Assembly (NCBI RefSeq): GCF_003989795.1
Contig: NZ_RZHG01000008.1
Span: forward strand, 124,001 to 188,000
DNA length: 64,000 nucleotides
Direction: 5' to 3'
Origin: Vreelandella andesensis
Lineage (GTDB): Bacteria; Pseudomonadota; Gammaproteobacteria; Pseudomonadales; Halomonadaceae
Both the position numbers and the translations under genes were made by a program. The notes below the pieces were generated by a model. That model had not been told where the DNA came from. It did not search any database and worked only from the letters and a program-made list of their open reading frames with translations. This document shows, one piece after another, positions 53,961-62,859 of the stretch (its first letter is position 1; each line of letters begins with the position of its first letter).

Positions 53961-55823
53961 TTACTGACCGAAGTGAACACTTAAGAACCCTGCTCGGCCT
54001 GCATTGATATAGTCAAACGGCATACTCGCAAAGGTCACTGGGTCAAACTCCGTACCAAGCGCCGTGATGTAGGTCTTGTCGGTGACGTTTTCAAGCGTGG
54101 CACGCAACGACCACATGGGTGCGAACTGCCAGCCAGCGCGCAAGTTAACAATGCCATAGCCCGGCAATTGCTGCTGGTTGGCTGCGTCATTGTAGCGATG
54201 GTTTTGTGCAATCCACGAGCCGCCCAACGTCAAGTCACCTACTTCTCGGTCGAGATCAAAACGCAGGCTATGGCTGGCACGGCGTGCGAGCTGAGTGCCG
54301 GTCTTACGATCTTCAGGGTCGGTGTAAGTTAACGCAGCGGCTAACGTCCATTTATCTATTTCTACCCCGGCGGAAAGCTCAGCGCCGCGAATGCGCGCTT
54401 TATCGACATTAACAGGGCGGAACGTTGCATCTAGCGCAATCAGGTCGTCCACATCGGTCTGATAAGCCGCGAAATCCCAGAACCAGTTGGTGTACTGTCC
54501 ACGAATGCCCATTTCTACCGATTCAGATGTTTCCGCTTTCAGATCAGGGTTGCTGGAACCCACAAAAGGAAAATAAAGCTCGTTGAAGGTGGGGGCGCGA
54601 AAGGCCGTGCCGTAGCTCAATCGAGCCGTATGGTGCTCGTCTAGCGCGTAGCCAAGTGCTAGGCTGCCGGTTAGTTCGTCACCAAAAGCCTGATTATGGT
54701 CGTGGCGAAGGCTTAGCTGGGTTGTCAGCGGGGCAAAATCTAACAACCCTTGGGCAAACACGGCACGGTTGTAGCGGCGGTCTTCATCAAATGAAAGCCC
54801 CGATGTTTCACTGTCTCCTAGATCATCCTCAGCATATTCTGCGCCCAGCGATAGCTCATGATGACCTAGCGTCAAGGTATTCAGCCACTGCGCCGTTCGC
54901 GTTCGCGTCTCAAAAAGTGAGCTGTACGTTGGTGCAACGGTCTCACGCTCGTCCCTCGCTTCGCTCAGCGTGAAGCGGCTTGTCCACTGCTCGGTTACCG
55001 GCAACTCAGCATAAACGCCCGCTACTTGCTGAACAAAATCATCATTTGCTGGGCCGCTTGCATCAAATTCGGTGCTACCTTTCGCGCGCAGCGCCAGCAC
55101 ACCGACCTCGCCCCCTCCTTCAAAGGTATGCGAAAGCTGCACTAAACCGCTGGTATTGTCGTGACCTTTATCGTCACCCCCACGGCGAACCGGCTGGCCA
55201 TCGGTATCGAAATAGCTACTGGCAAAACTATAACGGGTGCCGCCTTCTTTACCGCTAATACCGGCGCTCAGGCGCTGAGTATTAAACGAACCACTACCAA
55301 CAGAAATGCGGGGTTGCGGGCCGTCTTCTTTCCCTTGAGGGGTAAACAGCTGAATAACCCCACCAATGGCATCAGCGCCGTAAAGGCTGCCGCGTGGGCC
55401 GCGCACGATTTCGGCACGATCAAACATTCGTGGGTCAAGAAACTCCCAGGCAGGCGCACCGCTGGTCGCTGATTTCAGACGAATGCCGTCAATCATCAGT
55501 ACGTTGGCGTTGCTGCCGGTACCGCGCATAAACAGGCTGCTCTGCTTACCAAAACTGCCGTTGCCAGTGATATCAACCCCCGGCTGGCCGCGCAGAAGGT
55601 CGGTTAAGCTAGTGGGGTCTTGGCGGCGAAACGTCGCTTCGTCCAGCACGGTTACCGAAGATAAGCTTTCGTTAGCCGTAAGCGGTGCAAGTGCTGCGGT
55701 AACGACAACAGGATTTAACGTATTCGCAGTGGGCTGAACGCCTGACTGGGCTTGAACGGCCATAGGCAACGCGGCCATCGCAAACGCCGCCAGCGTAGCG
55801 GTGGAATGAAAACGGTAGGACAT
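53961..55823 (-). CDS. btuB: TonB-dependent cobalamin receptor BtuB
   Basis: A 620-aa outer-membrane receptor. Signal peptide (ALPMAVQA), TonB box NPVVVTAAL near residue 37, plug domain (DPTSLTDLLRGQPGVDI, NANVLMIDGIR, IEIVRGPRGSLYGADAIGG-like), and a beta barrel ending in FLSVHFGQ. The upstream leader holds a cobalamin riboswitch, so B12 is the expected ligand. AGGGA precedes the ATG. It is the first gene of the operon. Confidence 0.94.
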   Translation of the reverse strand: MSYRFHSTATLAAFAMAALPMAVQAQSGVQPTANTLNPVVVTAALAPLTANESLSSVTVLDEATFRRQDPTSLTDLLRGQPGVDITGNGSFGKQSSLFMRGTGSNANVLMIDGIRLKSATSGAPAWEFLDPRMFDRAEIVRGPRGSLYGADAIGGVIQLFTPQGKEDGPQPRISVGSGSFNTQRLSAGISGKEGGTRYSFASSYFDTDGQPVRRGGDDKGHDNTSGLVQLSHTFEGGGEVGVLALRAKGSTEFDASGPANDDFVQQVAGVYAELPVTEQWTSRFTLSEARDERETVAPTYSSLFETRTRTAQWLNTLTLGHHELSLGAEYAEDDLGDSETSGLSFDEDRRYNRAVFAQGLLDFAPLTTQLSLRHDHNQAFGDELTGSLALGYALDEHHTARLSYGTAFRAPTFNELYFPFVGSSNPDLKAETSESVEMGIRGQYTNWFWDFAAYQTDVDDLIALDATFRPVNVDKARIRGAELSAGVEIDKWTLAAALTYTDPEDRKTGTQLARRASHSLRFDLDREVGDLTLGGSWIAQNHRYNDAANQQQLPGYGIVNLRAGWQFAPMWSLRATLENVTDKTYITALGTEFDPVTFASMPFDYINAGRAGFLSVHFGQ

Positions 55824-55880
55824 GAAGAGTTCCCTTGCTCACTGTGCTCACCCGCACAGCGTGTTTTTTTGACCGAGAGG

Positions 55881-55917
55881 AAAAAAGCCAAGGGAAATCA
55901 GTGGCCTGAAAGCCACT
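55881..55917 (-). terminator. Possible expression-platform hairpin of the B12 riboswitch
   Basis: Inverted repeat AGTGGC (55900-55905) / GCCACT (55912-55917) with a 6-nt loop. A T6 run (A-run 55881-55886 on plus) lies about 13 nt downstream on the minus strand. It could act as a terminator when cobalamin is bound, although the distance to the T-run is longer than usual. Confidence 0.45.
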
Positions 55918-55979
55918 AACATAGCCCTGAGCCGCCCTCCGCGTCTCGGTATGGAGTGGTTCTTTAGAACCATCACTCT

Positions 55980-56198
55980 TAGGCCGGTCTCCGGGCTGAC
56001 GAGCGAAAGGCGTAAAACAAAGCCCATGCCTTTCCGAACGACTTCCTTCCCATGCGAAAGCACAGTGGCGTCTTTAGCCGTTCTTATCTCGATCACCGTT
56101 GCGGGGGCAGCGCTGGATTTACACAACTCATTTACACAGCTATGTTCACCAACTTCCCGTTTAACTGATGGTGGCAACCACCATCAGCACCTGAGAGT
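55980..56198 (-). ncRNA. Cobalamin (B12) riboswitch
   Basis: On the minus strand the leader of btuB carries the hallmark elements in order: GGTG and TTAAACGGGAA near the 5' end, GCTGCCCCCGCAACGGTGA, CCACTG, CATGGGAAGG and the B12 box AGCCCGGAGACCGGCC (55983-55998). Binding of adenosyl- or methylcobalamin is expected to lower btuB expression. Hairpins in the 150 nt before btuB, including AGTGGC/GCCACT at 55900-55917, may form the expression platform. Confidence 0.95.
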
Positions 56199-56434
56199 GC
56201 GCGTAAGCTAGCAACTTGCTAAAAGGAGGTCAATTGGAAGAGGCGGTCAATTTTGCCGCGAGCCCTTCAACAGCTGCACCAGCCCATGCTTTACCTGCCA
56301 AATCTGTTCTGATTGGGCGGCTGCTATACTTGCGCTACAACTCGCTTTCATCCAATCGAGGAGCGGATTGCCTTTTTATCGTTGCTGTTCACGGAAGCAT
56401 CAGCATTTACGACGATAGTCGTTATTAATTAATG

Positions 56435-56449
56435 GGTAATAAAACTACA
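56435..56449 (+). promoter_or_regulatory. HexR-like box 1 upstream of edd
   Basis: GGTAATAAAACTACA matches the HexR consensus TGTAATwwwATTACA at 13 of 15 positions. HexR represses zwf/edd-type genes and is released by KDPG. No hexR gene is in the window; it often lies next to zwf, which continues beyond the right edge. Confidence 0.6.
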
Positions 56450-56496
56450 AATATGGTTTTTATTGCCGTAAAGTCTCTTACATCGACGAACAAATA

Positions 56497-56511
56497 TGTA
56501 AAATAACTACA
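56497..56511 (+). promoter_or_regulatory. HexR-like box 2 upstream of edd
   Basis: TGTAAAATAACTACA keeps the TGTA...TACA arms of the HexR site. It is 62 bp from box 1, about six helical turns, so both sites face the same side. The two 20-bp segments around the boxes (56436-56455, 56498-56517) are 17/20 identical. Confidence 0.6.
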
Positions 56512-56547
56512 AATTTGACTCACCGTCTCTATCCTGCAGAGGTCACT

Positions 56548-58437
56548 ATGCCGAGTTCAACACCCGCTACTTTAAATTCTACCGTCGCTGAAGTTACCCA
56601 ACGCATTCGCGAGCGCTCTGCCGAGCGGCGTGCTCTTTATGAGCAACGCATGGCGAACCAGCACAAGCGTGGTGTGCATCGTGCTGAGCTATCCTGCGGT
56701 AACCTGGCCCACGGCTTTGCCGCCTGCAACCCGCGGGATAAGGGCGAACTTAAGCTGATGAACAGCGCCAACCTAGGGATCATCTCAGCCTACAACGACA
56801 TGCTCTCGGCCCATCAGCCGTTTGAAACCTTCCCAGAAACCATCAAAGCCGCGGCCAGTGCAATGGGCTCCACCGCCCAGTTTGCCGGTGGTGTTCCCGC
56901 CATGTGCGACGGCGTTACTCAGGGGCAACCGGGCATGGAACTGTCGCTGTTTTCCCGCGACGTGATTGCAATGGCTGCCGCGGTGGGGCTTTCCCACAAC
57001 ATGTTTGATGCTGCCCTTTATCTGGGTGTATGCGACAAAATCATCCCTGGTTTATTTATCGCTGCTGCACGGTTTGGCCATCTACCGGCCATGTTCGTAC
57101 CCGCCGGCCCAATGCCTAGCGGCCTGCCAAACAAAGAGAAAGCCCGCATTCGCCAGCTTTATGCTGAAGGCAAAGTAGGTCGCGATGAACTGCTCCAAGC
57201 GGAGTCTGATTCCTATCACAGCCCTGGCACGTGTACCTTCTATGGCACTGCCAACTCGAACCAGCTAATGATGGAAGTGATGGGCCTTCACCTGCCGGGC
57301 ACTTCGTTTGTGAACCCTGGCACGGAAATGCGCGAAGCGCTGACCCGTTACGCAACTGAGCAGGCTATTCGTAATACCGAACCTGGCGGCGACTACCGCC
57401 CTTTCTACAAACAAATTGATGAACGCGCGATCGTCAACGCGGTGGTTGGCTTGCTAGCATCCGGTGGCTCCACCAACCACACGCTGCATTTGATTGCCAT
57501 GGCGGCGGCTTCGGGTATCACGTTGAACTGGGATGACTTCACCGACCTTTCCGCCGTAACGCCCAGCCTGATGAAGGTGTACCCAAACGGCCAAGCGGAT
57601 ATTAACCACTTCCAAGCGGCGGGCGGCATGAGCTACTTGTTCCGCGAACTACTGGGTGCGGGCTTGCTGCACGGTGATATTCCGACGGTATTCGGTACCG
57701 ACCTCACGGCCTATACCCAAGAGCCGTTCTTGGAAAATGGCAAAGTAGTATGGCGCGAAGGCCCTGAAAACAGCCTGGACGAAGACGTGCTGCGTCCCGC
57801 AGCCTCCCCCTTTGCCCCGACGGGCGGCCTGACCGTTATGAAAGGCAATCTGGGACGCGGCGTGATCAAGGTGTCCGCCGTTGCCGACGAGCATCGCGTG
57901 GTCGAAGCGCCGGTCAAGATCTTCGAAGATCAGAACGAAATGAAAGCCGCGTTTGAATCTGGCGATCTGGACCGTGACGTGATTGTCGTCGTGCGCTTCC
58001 AAGGGCCAAAAGCTAACGGCATGCCGGAACTACATAAGCTAACGCCGTTCCTGGGCGTACTGCAGGACCGTGGCTTCAAAGTAGCACTGGTGACCGATGG
58101 ACGTATGTCCGGCGCGTCGGGCAAAGTGCCCGCAGCGATTCATATCAGCCCTGAAGCACTGGACGGCGGCCCGCTATCGAAACTGCGCGATGGCGACATT
58201 ATCCGCCTGGATGCCAACGCAGGCACGTTAGAAGCCAAAGTCAATGCAGCCACCTGGGCAGATCGCGAACGCGTAGTCGCAAGCCTGGACCACTATCACG
58301 TTGGCCTTGGCCGCGAACTGTTTAGCGGCTTTCGCCACTTGGCCATGCGCGGCGAAGAGGGCGCAGGCGTGTTTGGTGGTTTTGAAGCAGATGATCTCGC
58401 CCGCCAACAGGGGCAAATTTCACAAGAGGATGCCTGA
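56548..58437 (+). CDS. edd: 6-phosphogluconate dehydratase
   Basis: First enzyme of the Entner-Doudoroff branch: dehydrates 6-phosphogluconate to KDPG. IlvD/Edd family with Fe-S cysteines in [30 protein letters not shown] and [13 protein letters not shown]. The C-terminal [22 protein letters not shown] is conserved. 629 aa against about 605 in E. coli; the extra residues are N-terminal. ATG 56548 with GAGG is preferred over a TTG at 56515. Its stop overlaps glk (TGATG). Confidence 0.97.
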   Translation: MPSSTPATLNSTVAEVTQRIRERSAERRALYEQRMANQHKRGVHRAELSCGNLAHGFAACNPRDKGELKLMNSANLGIISAYNDMLSAHQPFETFPETIKAAASAMGSTAQFAGGVPAMCDGVTQGQPGMELSLFSRDVIAMAAAVGLSHNMFDAALYLGVCDKIIPGLFIAAARFGHLPAMFVPAGPMPSGLPNKEKARIRQLYAEGKVGRDELLQAESDSYHSPGTCTFYGTANSNQLMMEVMGLHLPGTSFVNPGTEMREALTRYATEQAIRNTEPGGDYRPFYKQIDERAIVNAVVGLLASGGSTNHTLHLIAMAAASGITLNWDDFTDLSAVTPSLMKVYPNGQADINHFQAAGGMSYLFRELLGAGLLHGDIPTVFGTDLTAYTQEPFLENGKVVWREGPENSLDEDVLRPAASPFAPTGGLTVMKGNLGRGVIKVSAVADEHRVVEAPVKIFEDQNEMKAAFESGDLDRDVIVVVRFQGPKANGMPELHKLTPFLGVLQDRGFKVALVTDGRMSGASGKVPAAIHISPEALDGGPLSKLRDGDIIRLDANAGTLEAKVNAATWADRERVVASLDHYHVGLGRELFSGFRHLAMRGEEGAGVFGGFEADDLARQQGQISQEDA

Positions 58438-59402
58438 TGCGACCGGCATTAATTGGTGATATTGGTGGCACCAATGCCCGCCTGGCGCTCGTCACGCCAG
58501 GCGAGGTAACGCCCCACGATATTATTAATCTTCCCTGCGCTGACTACCCTGGCGTGATCGACGCAATCCAGGATTATCTGGAGCGCGTTGGGGCCACCGG
58601 TGAAAATGCACCGGTGGAAGCTTGTTTGGCATTTGCCTGTCCGGTTCACGCCGAGCGGGTCAAGATGACCAACAATCACTGGGATTTTATGAAAAGCGAT
58701 GTTCAGCAAACGTTGAACCTGTCGCTGTTCAAGGTGATTAACGACTTTACTGCCCAGGCATTGGGTGTGCCCCATGTCGACACCGATAATTTGGTGGAAG
58801 TACAAGCAGGCGCAGCTCAGTCCCACTCTACCCGCCTGGTGATTGGCCCCGGCACAGGGTTAGGGGTTGCCGGCGTTTTCCCCAGCCAGCACGCCTGGAT
58901 ACCACTACCCACCGAAGGTGGCCACGTAACGTTTGCCCCCACCGACAGCACCGAGCGTGCGCTGTTGGATGTCTTTCTGCAGCGCTACCAACGGGTTAGC
59001 GTTGAACGCATTTTATGTGGCCAGGGTCTTTTGGAGCTGTACCAGGCGCAGTGTGTGCTGAATGATCAAACGCCTAACTGTATGACGCCAGCAGAGGTTA
59101 CCCAAGCCGCCAACCAGGGCGATGCAGTTGCCACCGCCACTCTACTGCGCTTTTTAAAAATTCTTGGCGATGTGTGCGGCGACGCAACCTTAACGATGGG
59201 AGCCAGAGGCGGTGTTTATCTCTGCGGTGGGATTCTACCGCGCCTGCTGGAATGGCTGCCCAAATCCGAACTGCGTGATAGCTTTGTGAACAAAGGCCGG
59301 ATGGGCGCTTATAACGCCGATATTCCAGTATGGATCGTTACCCACCCGTGGACAGGGCTGCTAGGCGCTGCTGAAGCGCTGCATAACGAAGAAGTCTTTT
59401 AA
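58437..59402 (+). CDS. glk: Glucokinase
   Basis: A 321-aa bacterial glucokinase that feeds glucose 6-phosphate into the pathway. ATP-binding GDIGGTNARLALV at the N-terminus, then INDFTAQALGVP with the catalytic Asp, and GPGTGLGVAG followed by PLPTEGGHVTFAP. It overlaps edd by 1 bp, so translation is coupled. An aldo/keto reductase follows 16 bp later. Confidence 0.96.
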   Translation: MRPALIGDIGGTNARLALVTPGEVTPHDIINLPCADYPGVIDAIQDYLERVGATGENAPVEACLAFACPVHAERVKMTNNHWDFMKSDVQQTLNLSLFKVINDFTAQALGVPHVDTDNLVEVQAGAAQSHSTRLVIGPGTGLGVAGVFPSQHAWIPLPTEGGHVTFAPTDSTERALLDVFLQRYQRVSVERILCGQGLLELYQAQCVLNDQTPNCMTPAEVTQAANQGDAVATATLLRFLKILGDVCGDATLTMGARGGVYLCGGILPRLLEWLPKSELRDSFVNKGRMGAYNADIPVWIVTHPWTGLLGAAEALHNEEVF

Positions 59403-59418
59403 CTTATTAGGAATACCC

Positions 59419-60303
59419 ATGCCTGCTCACACCTTCGATGTGCCCTTTGTGCTCGGCATGATGCGCCTGCATGAAGCACCAGAAATGCACCAGACAACTC
59501 ACCTTGCCGACTGGATCGAAGCCCGCATTGAGCAGGGGTTGCACTGGTTCGACCACGCCGACATTTACGGAAACGGTGTTTGCGAAACGCTATTTGGCCA
59601 AGCGCTGCGCGCCCGTCCTAACTTGGCTAAGCGGCTTCGCGTGGTGACAAAAGCGAGCATTGCCAACGACAACCCCGCCGTCAACGTCGGGAAGGCAAAG
59701 CACTGTTCAATAAAGCACTATAACGCCAGCCCTGCTTATTTAAACAAGGCGATTGATAACGCGCTGGAGCGCCTGGGTGTCGAGCGAATCGAGCACTTTT
59801 TAATTCATCGCCCCGACTTATTAATGAACGCAGAAACCACTGGCCGCGTGCTGGATGATGCGATTGAGGCAGGCAAAATTGGCGCTGCGGGTATTTCCAA
59901 CCATTTACCGAGCCAGTGGCGCAGGCTGCAAAACGCCATGCACCACCCTTTACGCGCCAACCAAATCGAACTTTCCATTAGCCATAACGCCCCGCTGTTT
60001 GATGGCAGCTTTGATGACTTGTGCACCGACTGCCATTCGCCGATGGCCTGGTCACCACTGGCGGGCGGCAAGTTAATGCAAGGTGACGTAAGTAACGTCC
60101 TAAACCGTATGGCAACCGAGCAAAATAGCACGCCCAATGCCCTAGCGCTGGCGTGGCTGCGCACACTACCTAATCGCCCCACGCCGGTGGTGGGCAGTGT
60201 AAAGCAAGAGCGCATTACCGAGATGCTCAACGGGCCTGAGGCCCTTCCAAGAGAGACATGGTACGCGTTGTTAGAAGCCGCGCGAGGCCACTGCGTCGCG
60301 TAA
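59419..60303 (+). CDS. Aldo/keto reductase
   Basis: A 294-aa (beta/alpha)8 oxidoreductase of the YdhF-like branch. The catalytic tetrad is visible: Asp and Tyr in WFDHADIYGNG, Lys in RVVTKASI and His in HFLIHRPDL. The late SPLAGGKLM and SVKQERI segments bind NADPH. It is inserted between glk and the sugar kinase, so it may act on a sugar or aldose. The substrate is unknown. Confidence 0.9.
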   Translation: MPAHTFDVPFVLGMMRLHEAPEMHQTTHLADWIEARIEQGLHWFDHADIYGNGVCETLFGQALRARPNLAKRLRVVTKASIANDNPAVNVGKAKHCSIKHYNASPAYLNKAIDNALERLGVERIEHFLIHRPDLLMNAETTGRVLDDAIEAGKIGAAGISNHLPSQWRRLQNAMHHPLRANQIELSISHNAPLFDGSFDDLCTDCHSPMAWSPLAGGKLMQGDVSNVLNRMATEQNSTPNALALAWLRTLPNRPTPVVGSVKQERITEMLNGPEALPRETWYALLEAARGHCVA

Positions 60304-60339
60304 GCCCTTTTCAACATTAATAATGACAAGGATTAATTT

Positions 60340-61299
60340 ATGACGCCGGTGATTGCGTTTGGTGAAGCCCTGGTTGATATGCTGTCTAGCCGCTTAGGTG
60401 ATGACACTGGGCAGGAAACATTTACGCCTTACGCGGGCGGCGCGCCTGCCAATGTCGCGGTTGCCTGCGCCCGGCTTAACGTGCCCAGCCAATTTTTAGG
60501 CATGGTTGGCGACGATACGTTTGGCCACTTTCTAATTCGCGAACTGAAAAGCCACGGCGTGGATACCCAGGGCGTGATGCTGACCAAAGAAGCACGCACA
60601 GCGTTGGCATTTGTCTCCAGGGACACTAGCGGCGAGCGCACGTTTGATTTTTATCGACCACCGGCAGCCGACCTGCTTTACCGCCTGGAGCACCTGCCCC
60701 ACGGCGTATTTGAACAACCAGCGATTGTTCACTTGTGCAGCAATAGCTTGACCGATTCAGAAATTGCCGGCACAACCTTAGCCATTGCTTCTATGGCGAA
60801 GCGCGCGGGCTGTTTAGTGAGCGTGGATGCCAACCTACGCCACAATTTATGGGCCGAGGGGACAGCCGACCTTTGGCTAGTGACCGAGCTATTAGATAGC
60901 GCGGATCTCGTCAAGGTATCACTGGAGGAGCTTGATTATCTTCGTGGCGGACATTCTCAGGAAGCGTGGCTATCTGAGCGACTTGCCGCGGGAGTGAAAG
61001 TGATTGTAATCACCGACGGCCCCAACAATGTCGTGCTGAAAGGCGTCGGTATTGATCAAACCGTCATTCCACCCCAGGTTAACGCCGTCGATACAACAGC
61101 GGGTGGCGATGCCTTTATTGGTGGGTTGCTAGCGGAACTTTCCCAGCATGGAATTGATGAGAACTGGCATCAAGATAGTGCCTTTCTTACCCGCGCAGTG
61201 GATATTGCCTGCCGCTGTGGCGCTCATGCCGTGACACGCCCCGGGGCCTATGCCGCACTGCCGACCCATAGCGATATTGACGCTCTGCGTAATGCGTAA
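60340..61299 (+). CDS. PfkB family sugar kinase (fructokinase-like)
   Basis: A 319-aa ribokinase-fold kinase. N-terminal signature GGAPANVAVACARLNVPSQFLGMVGDD, and C-terminal DTTAGGDAFIGGLLAEL with the catalytic base Asp. The overall pattern fits fructokinases (ScrK); 2-keto-3-deoxygluconate kinase is an alternative given the pathway. It is the last gene of the edd operon. Confidence 0.91.
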   Translation: MTPVIAFGEALVDMLSSRLGDDTGQETFTPYAGGAPANVAVACARLNVPSQFLGMVGDDTFGHFLIRELKSHGVDTQGVMLTKEARTALAFVSRDTSGERTFDFYRPPAADLLYRLEHLPHGVFEQPAIVHLCSNSLTDSEIAGTTLAIASMAKRAGCLVSVDANLRHNLWAEGTADLWLVTELLDSADLVKVSLEELDYLRGGHSQEAWLSERLAAGVKVIVITDGPNNVVLKGVGIDQTVIPPQVNAVDTTAGGDAFIGGLLAELSQHGIDENWHQDSAFLTRAVDIACRCGAHAVTRPGAYAALPTHSDIDALRNA

Positions 61300-61366
61300 G
61301 ATTTGCTGCTAATCGCTGCGAGTTATTACATATCCTTTACCTTTTCAGCGAGCCACACCATTAAAC

Positions 61367-61398
61367 AAAAAAGCCCGAGCATGGCAATATGCTCGGGC
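61367..61398 (-). terminator. Terminator of the zwf-pgl-eda operon
   Basis: Perfect stem GCCCGAGCAT (61373-61382) / ATGCTCGGGC (61389-61398), GGCAAT loop, followed on the minus strand by six T (61367-61372). It lies 76 bp beyond the eda stop and may also slow plus-strand read-through. Confidence 0.9.
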
Positions 61399-61473
61399 AA
61401 ATCACTTACTCACATGTTCCGATATCAGTGAGGCAAGTAACGAGAGTGCTCGTGTCGATTTACATCGTATTCG

Positions 61474-62136
61474 TTAGTGGTGAAAACGCTCGGCGGCCTG
61501 ACGGGCCAACTCGCGAATACCGTCCCAATCTTCCGCTTCGACCATGGCTTTCGGCGTTAACCAAGAACCACCCACACACATCACGTTAGGCAGTGAAAGG
61601 TAGGTTTCAGCGTTATCGACAGTAATGCCACCGGTGGGACAAAAACGTGCTTCAGGAATCGGCGCACCGAAGGCTTTAAGCGCTTTTGCACCACCACTGG
61701 ATTCAGCCGGGAAGAACTTGAAGCGCCGATAGCCGTACTGCCAGCCGGTCATCAGCTCAGAAATGGTCGATACGCCGGGTAACATCGGTACCGGGCTTTC
61801 TACGCCATAGCGATAAAGCGCCTCTGTCGCGCCGGGTGTCACCACAAAATCAGCGCCTATCTGCTCAGCTTGGCGGTATTGCGCAGGCGTTAACACAGTA
61901 CCTACACCAATGCTGGCACCCGGCAGCGCTTCTTTCATGCGCTTGATGGCTTCCAGCGCGCAATCGGTGCGCAAGGTAATTTCCAGAACAGTTAAGCCAC
62001 CTTCGACTAAAGCACGACCCAGCGGTACCGCATCTTCAAGACGGTCAATGGTAATAACCGGAATGACCTCAGCTTTTAAGCAAATACTGTCTAGCTCGGC
62101 AGTGCGCGTTGAGGGTAGCTGTTTATCGATTGTCAT
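61474..62136 (-). CDS. eda: KDPG aldolase (Eda)
   Basis: Splits 2-keto-3-deoxy-6-phosphogluconate into pyruvate and glyceraldehyde 3-phosphate; also a 4-hydroxy-2-oxoglutarate aldolase. A class I aldolase of 220 aa, with the Schiff-base Lys in RFKFFPAESSGG and a conserved Glu in VLEITLRTDCALEAI. GVGTVLTPAQ and FCPTGGI are family-typical. It is 56 bp after pgl on the minus strand and closes the operon. Confidence 0.96.
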   Translation of the reverse strand: MTIDKQLPSTRTAELDSICLKAEVIPVITIDRLEDAVPLGRALVEGGLTVLEITLRTDCALEAIKRMKEALPGASIGVGTVLTPAQYRQAEQIGADFVVTPGATEALYRYGVESPVPMLPGVSTISELMTGWQYGYRRFKFFPAESSGGAKALKAFGAPIPEARFCPTGGITVDNAETYLSLPNVMCVGGSWLTPKAMVEAEDWDGIRELARQAAERFHH

Positions 62137-62192
62137 CAGTGAGTCTCCAAGCAGTTTTTATTGGCAAACGCTTTATTGGCGAAAGCCAAGCG

Positions 62193-62858
62193 TTACGGCG
62201 CCCAGTAAATCGCTAACGGGCAAGATAAAAACGCGCGAATTGGCAGCTTTAGGACGTCATCGCCTTGCATGGCGTTTGCCAATACGCTGCGCTTATCATC
62301 GCCGGTAATATGCAAAATATGCCGATGCGCCTGATGAAGGCGGCCAGCTGAGAACGTGATACGCGGCTGTGGTTGACTAGGCGTGCGAACAGCGACTAGC
62401 GGCTCATCGGTGGAAAGTGCCAAACCAAGCTCTAGGCTATCGGGGAACAACGACGCCGTGTGGCCATCGCCTCCCATCCCCAAGATCACTACGCTGGCTG
62501 GCCAAGGCAAAGATGCCGTGCGCTTGGCAACTTCTTCAACGCCCTCTTCCGGGGTCGAGGCATCAGAGGTCAGCGGTACAAAGTTGGCGTTCGCAGCCGC
62601 GCCTTGAAGCAGGTTCTCGCGCACCAATCTGGCATTGCTATCATTGCTTTGCTCATCTACCCAGCGCTCGTCAGCCAGGGTGATATCGATGCGCTCCCAA
62701 GGCAGCGATTTGGTTGCCAGGGCTTTAAAAAAGGGCACCGGGGTAGAGCCACCCGATACGACTAACAATGCGCGCTCTTGGCGGCTCAAGTCATCAACCA
62801 ATGCCTGAAAGACCGCTTCTGCCAGCTGTTCTGCTAGCGCTTGACGTGCTCCGCTCAT
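62193..62858 (-). CDS. pgl: 6-phosphogluconolactonase
   Basis: A 221-aa DevB-type lactonase that opens 6-phosphogluconolactone. Characteristic LLVVSGGSTPVPFFKAL, ITLADERWVDEQSNDSNARLVRENLL and VILGMGGDGHTASLFPDS. ATG 62858 has GAGGA at good spacing and starts MSGARQALAEQ; the frame to 62888 lies within zwf. It starts 1 bp after the zwf stop. Confidence 0.95.
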   Translation of the reverse strand: MSGARQALAEQLAEAVFQALVDDLSRQERALLVVSGGSTPVPFFKALATKSLPWERIDITLADERWVDEQSNDSNARLVRENLLQGAAANANFVPLTSDASTPEEGVEEVAKRTASLPWPASVVILGMGGDGHTASLFPDSLELGLALSTDEPLVAVRTPSQPQPRITFSAGRLHQAHRHILHITGDDKRSVLANAMQGDDVLKLPIRAFLSCPLAIYWAP

Positions 62859-62859
62859 A

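Larger units (their letters stand above)
56199..56547. other. Upstream region of the edd operon
   Basis: 349 bp between the riboswitch and edd. It holds two HexR-like boxes (56435-56449 and 56497-56511) within a 20-bp direct repeat. A GAGG ribosome site lies before ATG 56548. No gene is supported here. Confidence 0.6.
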
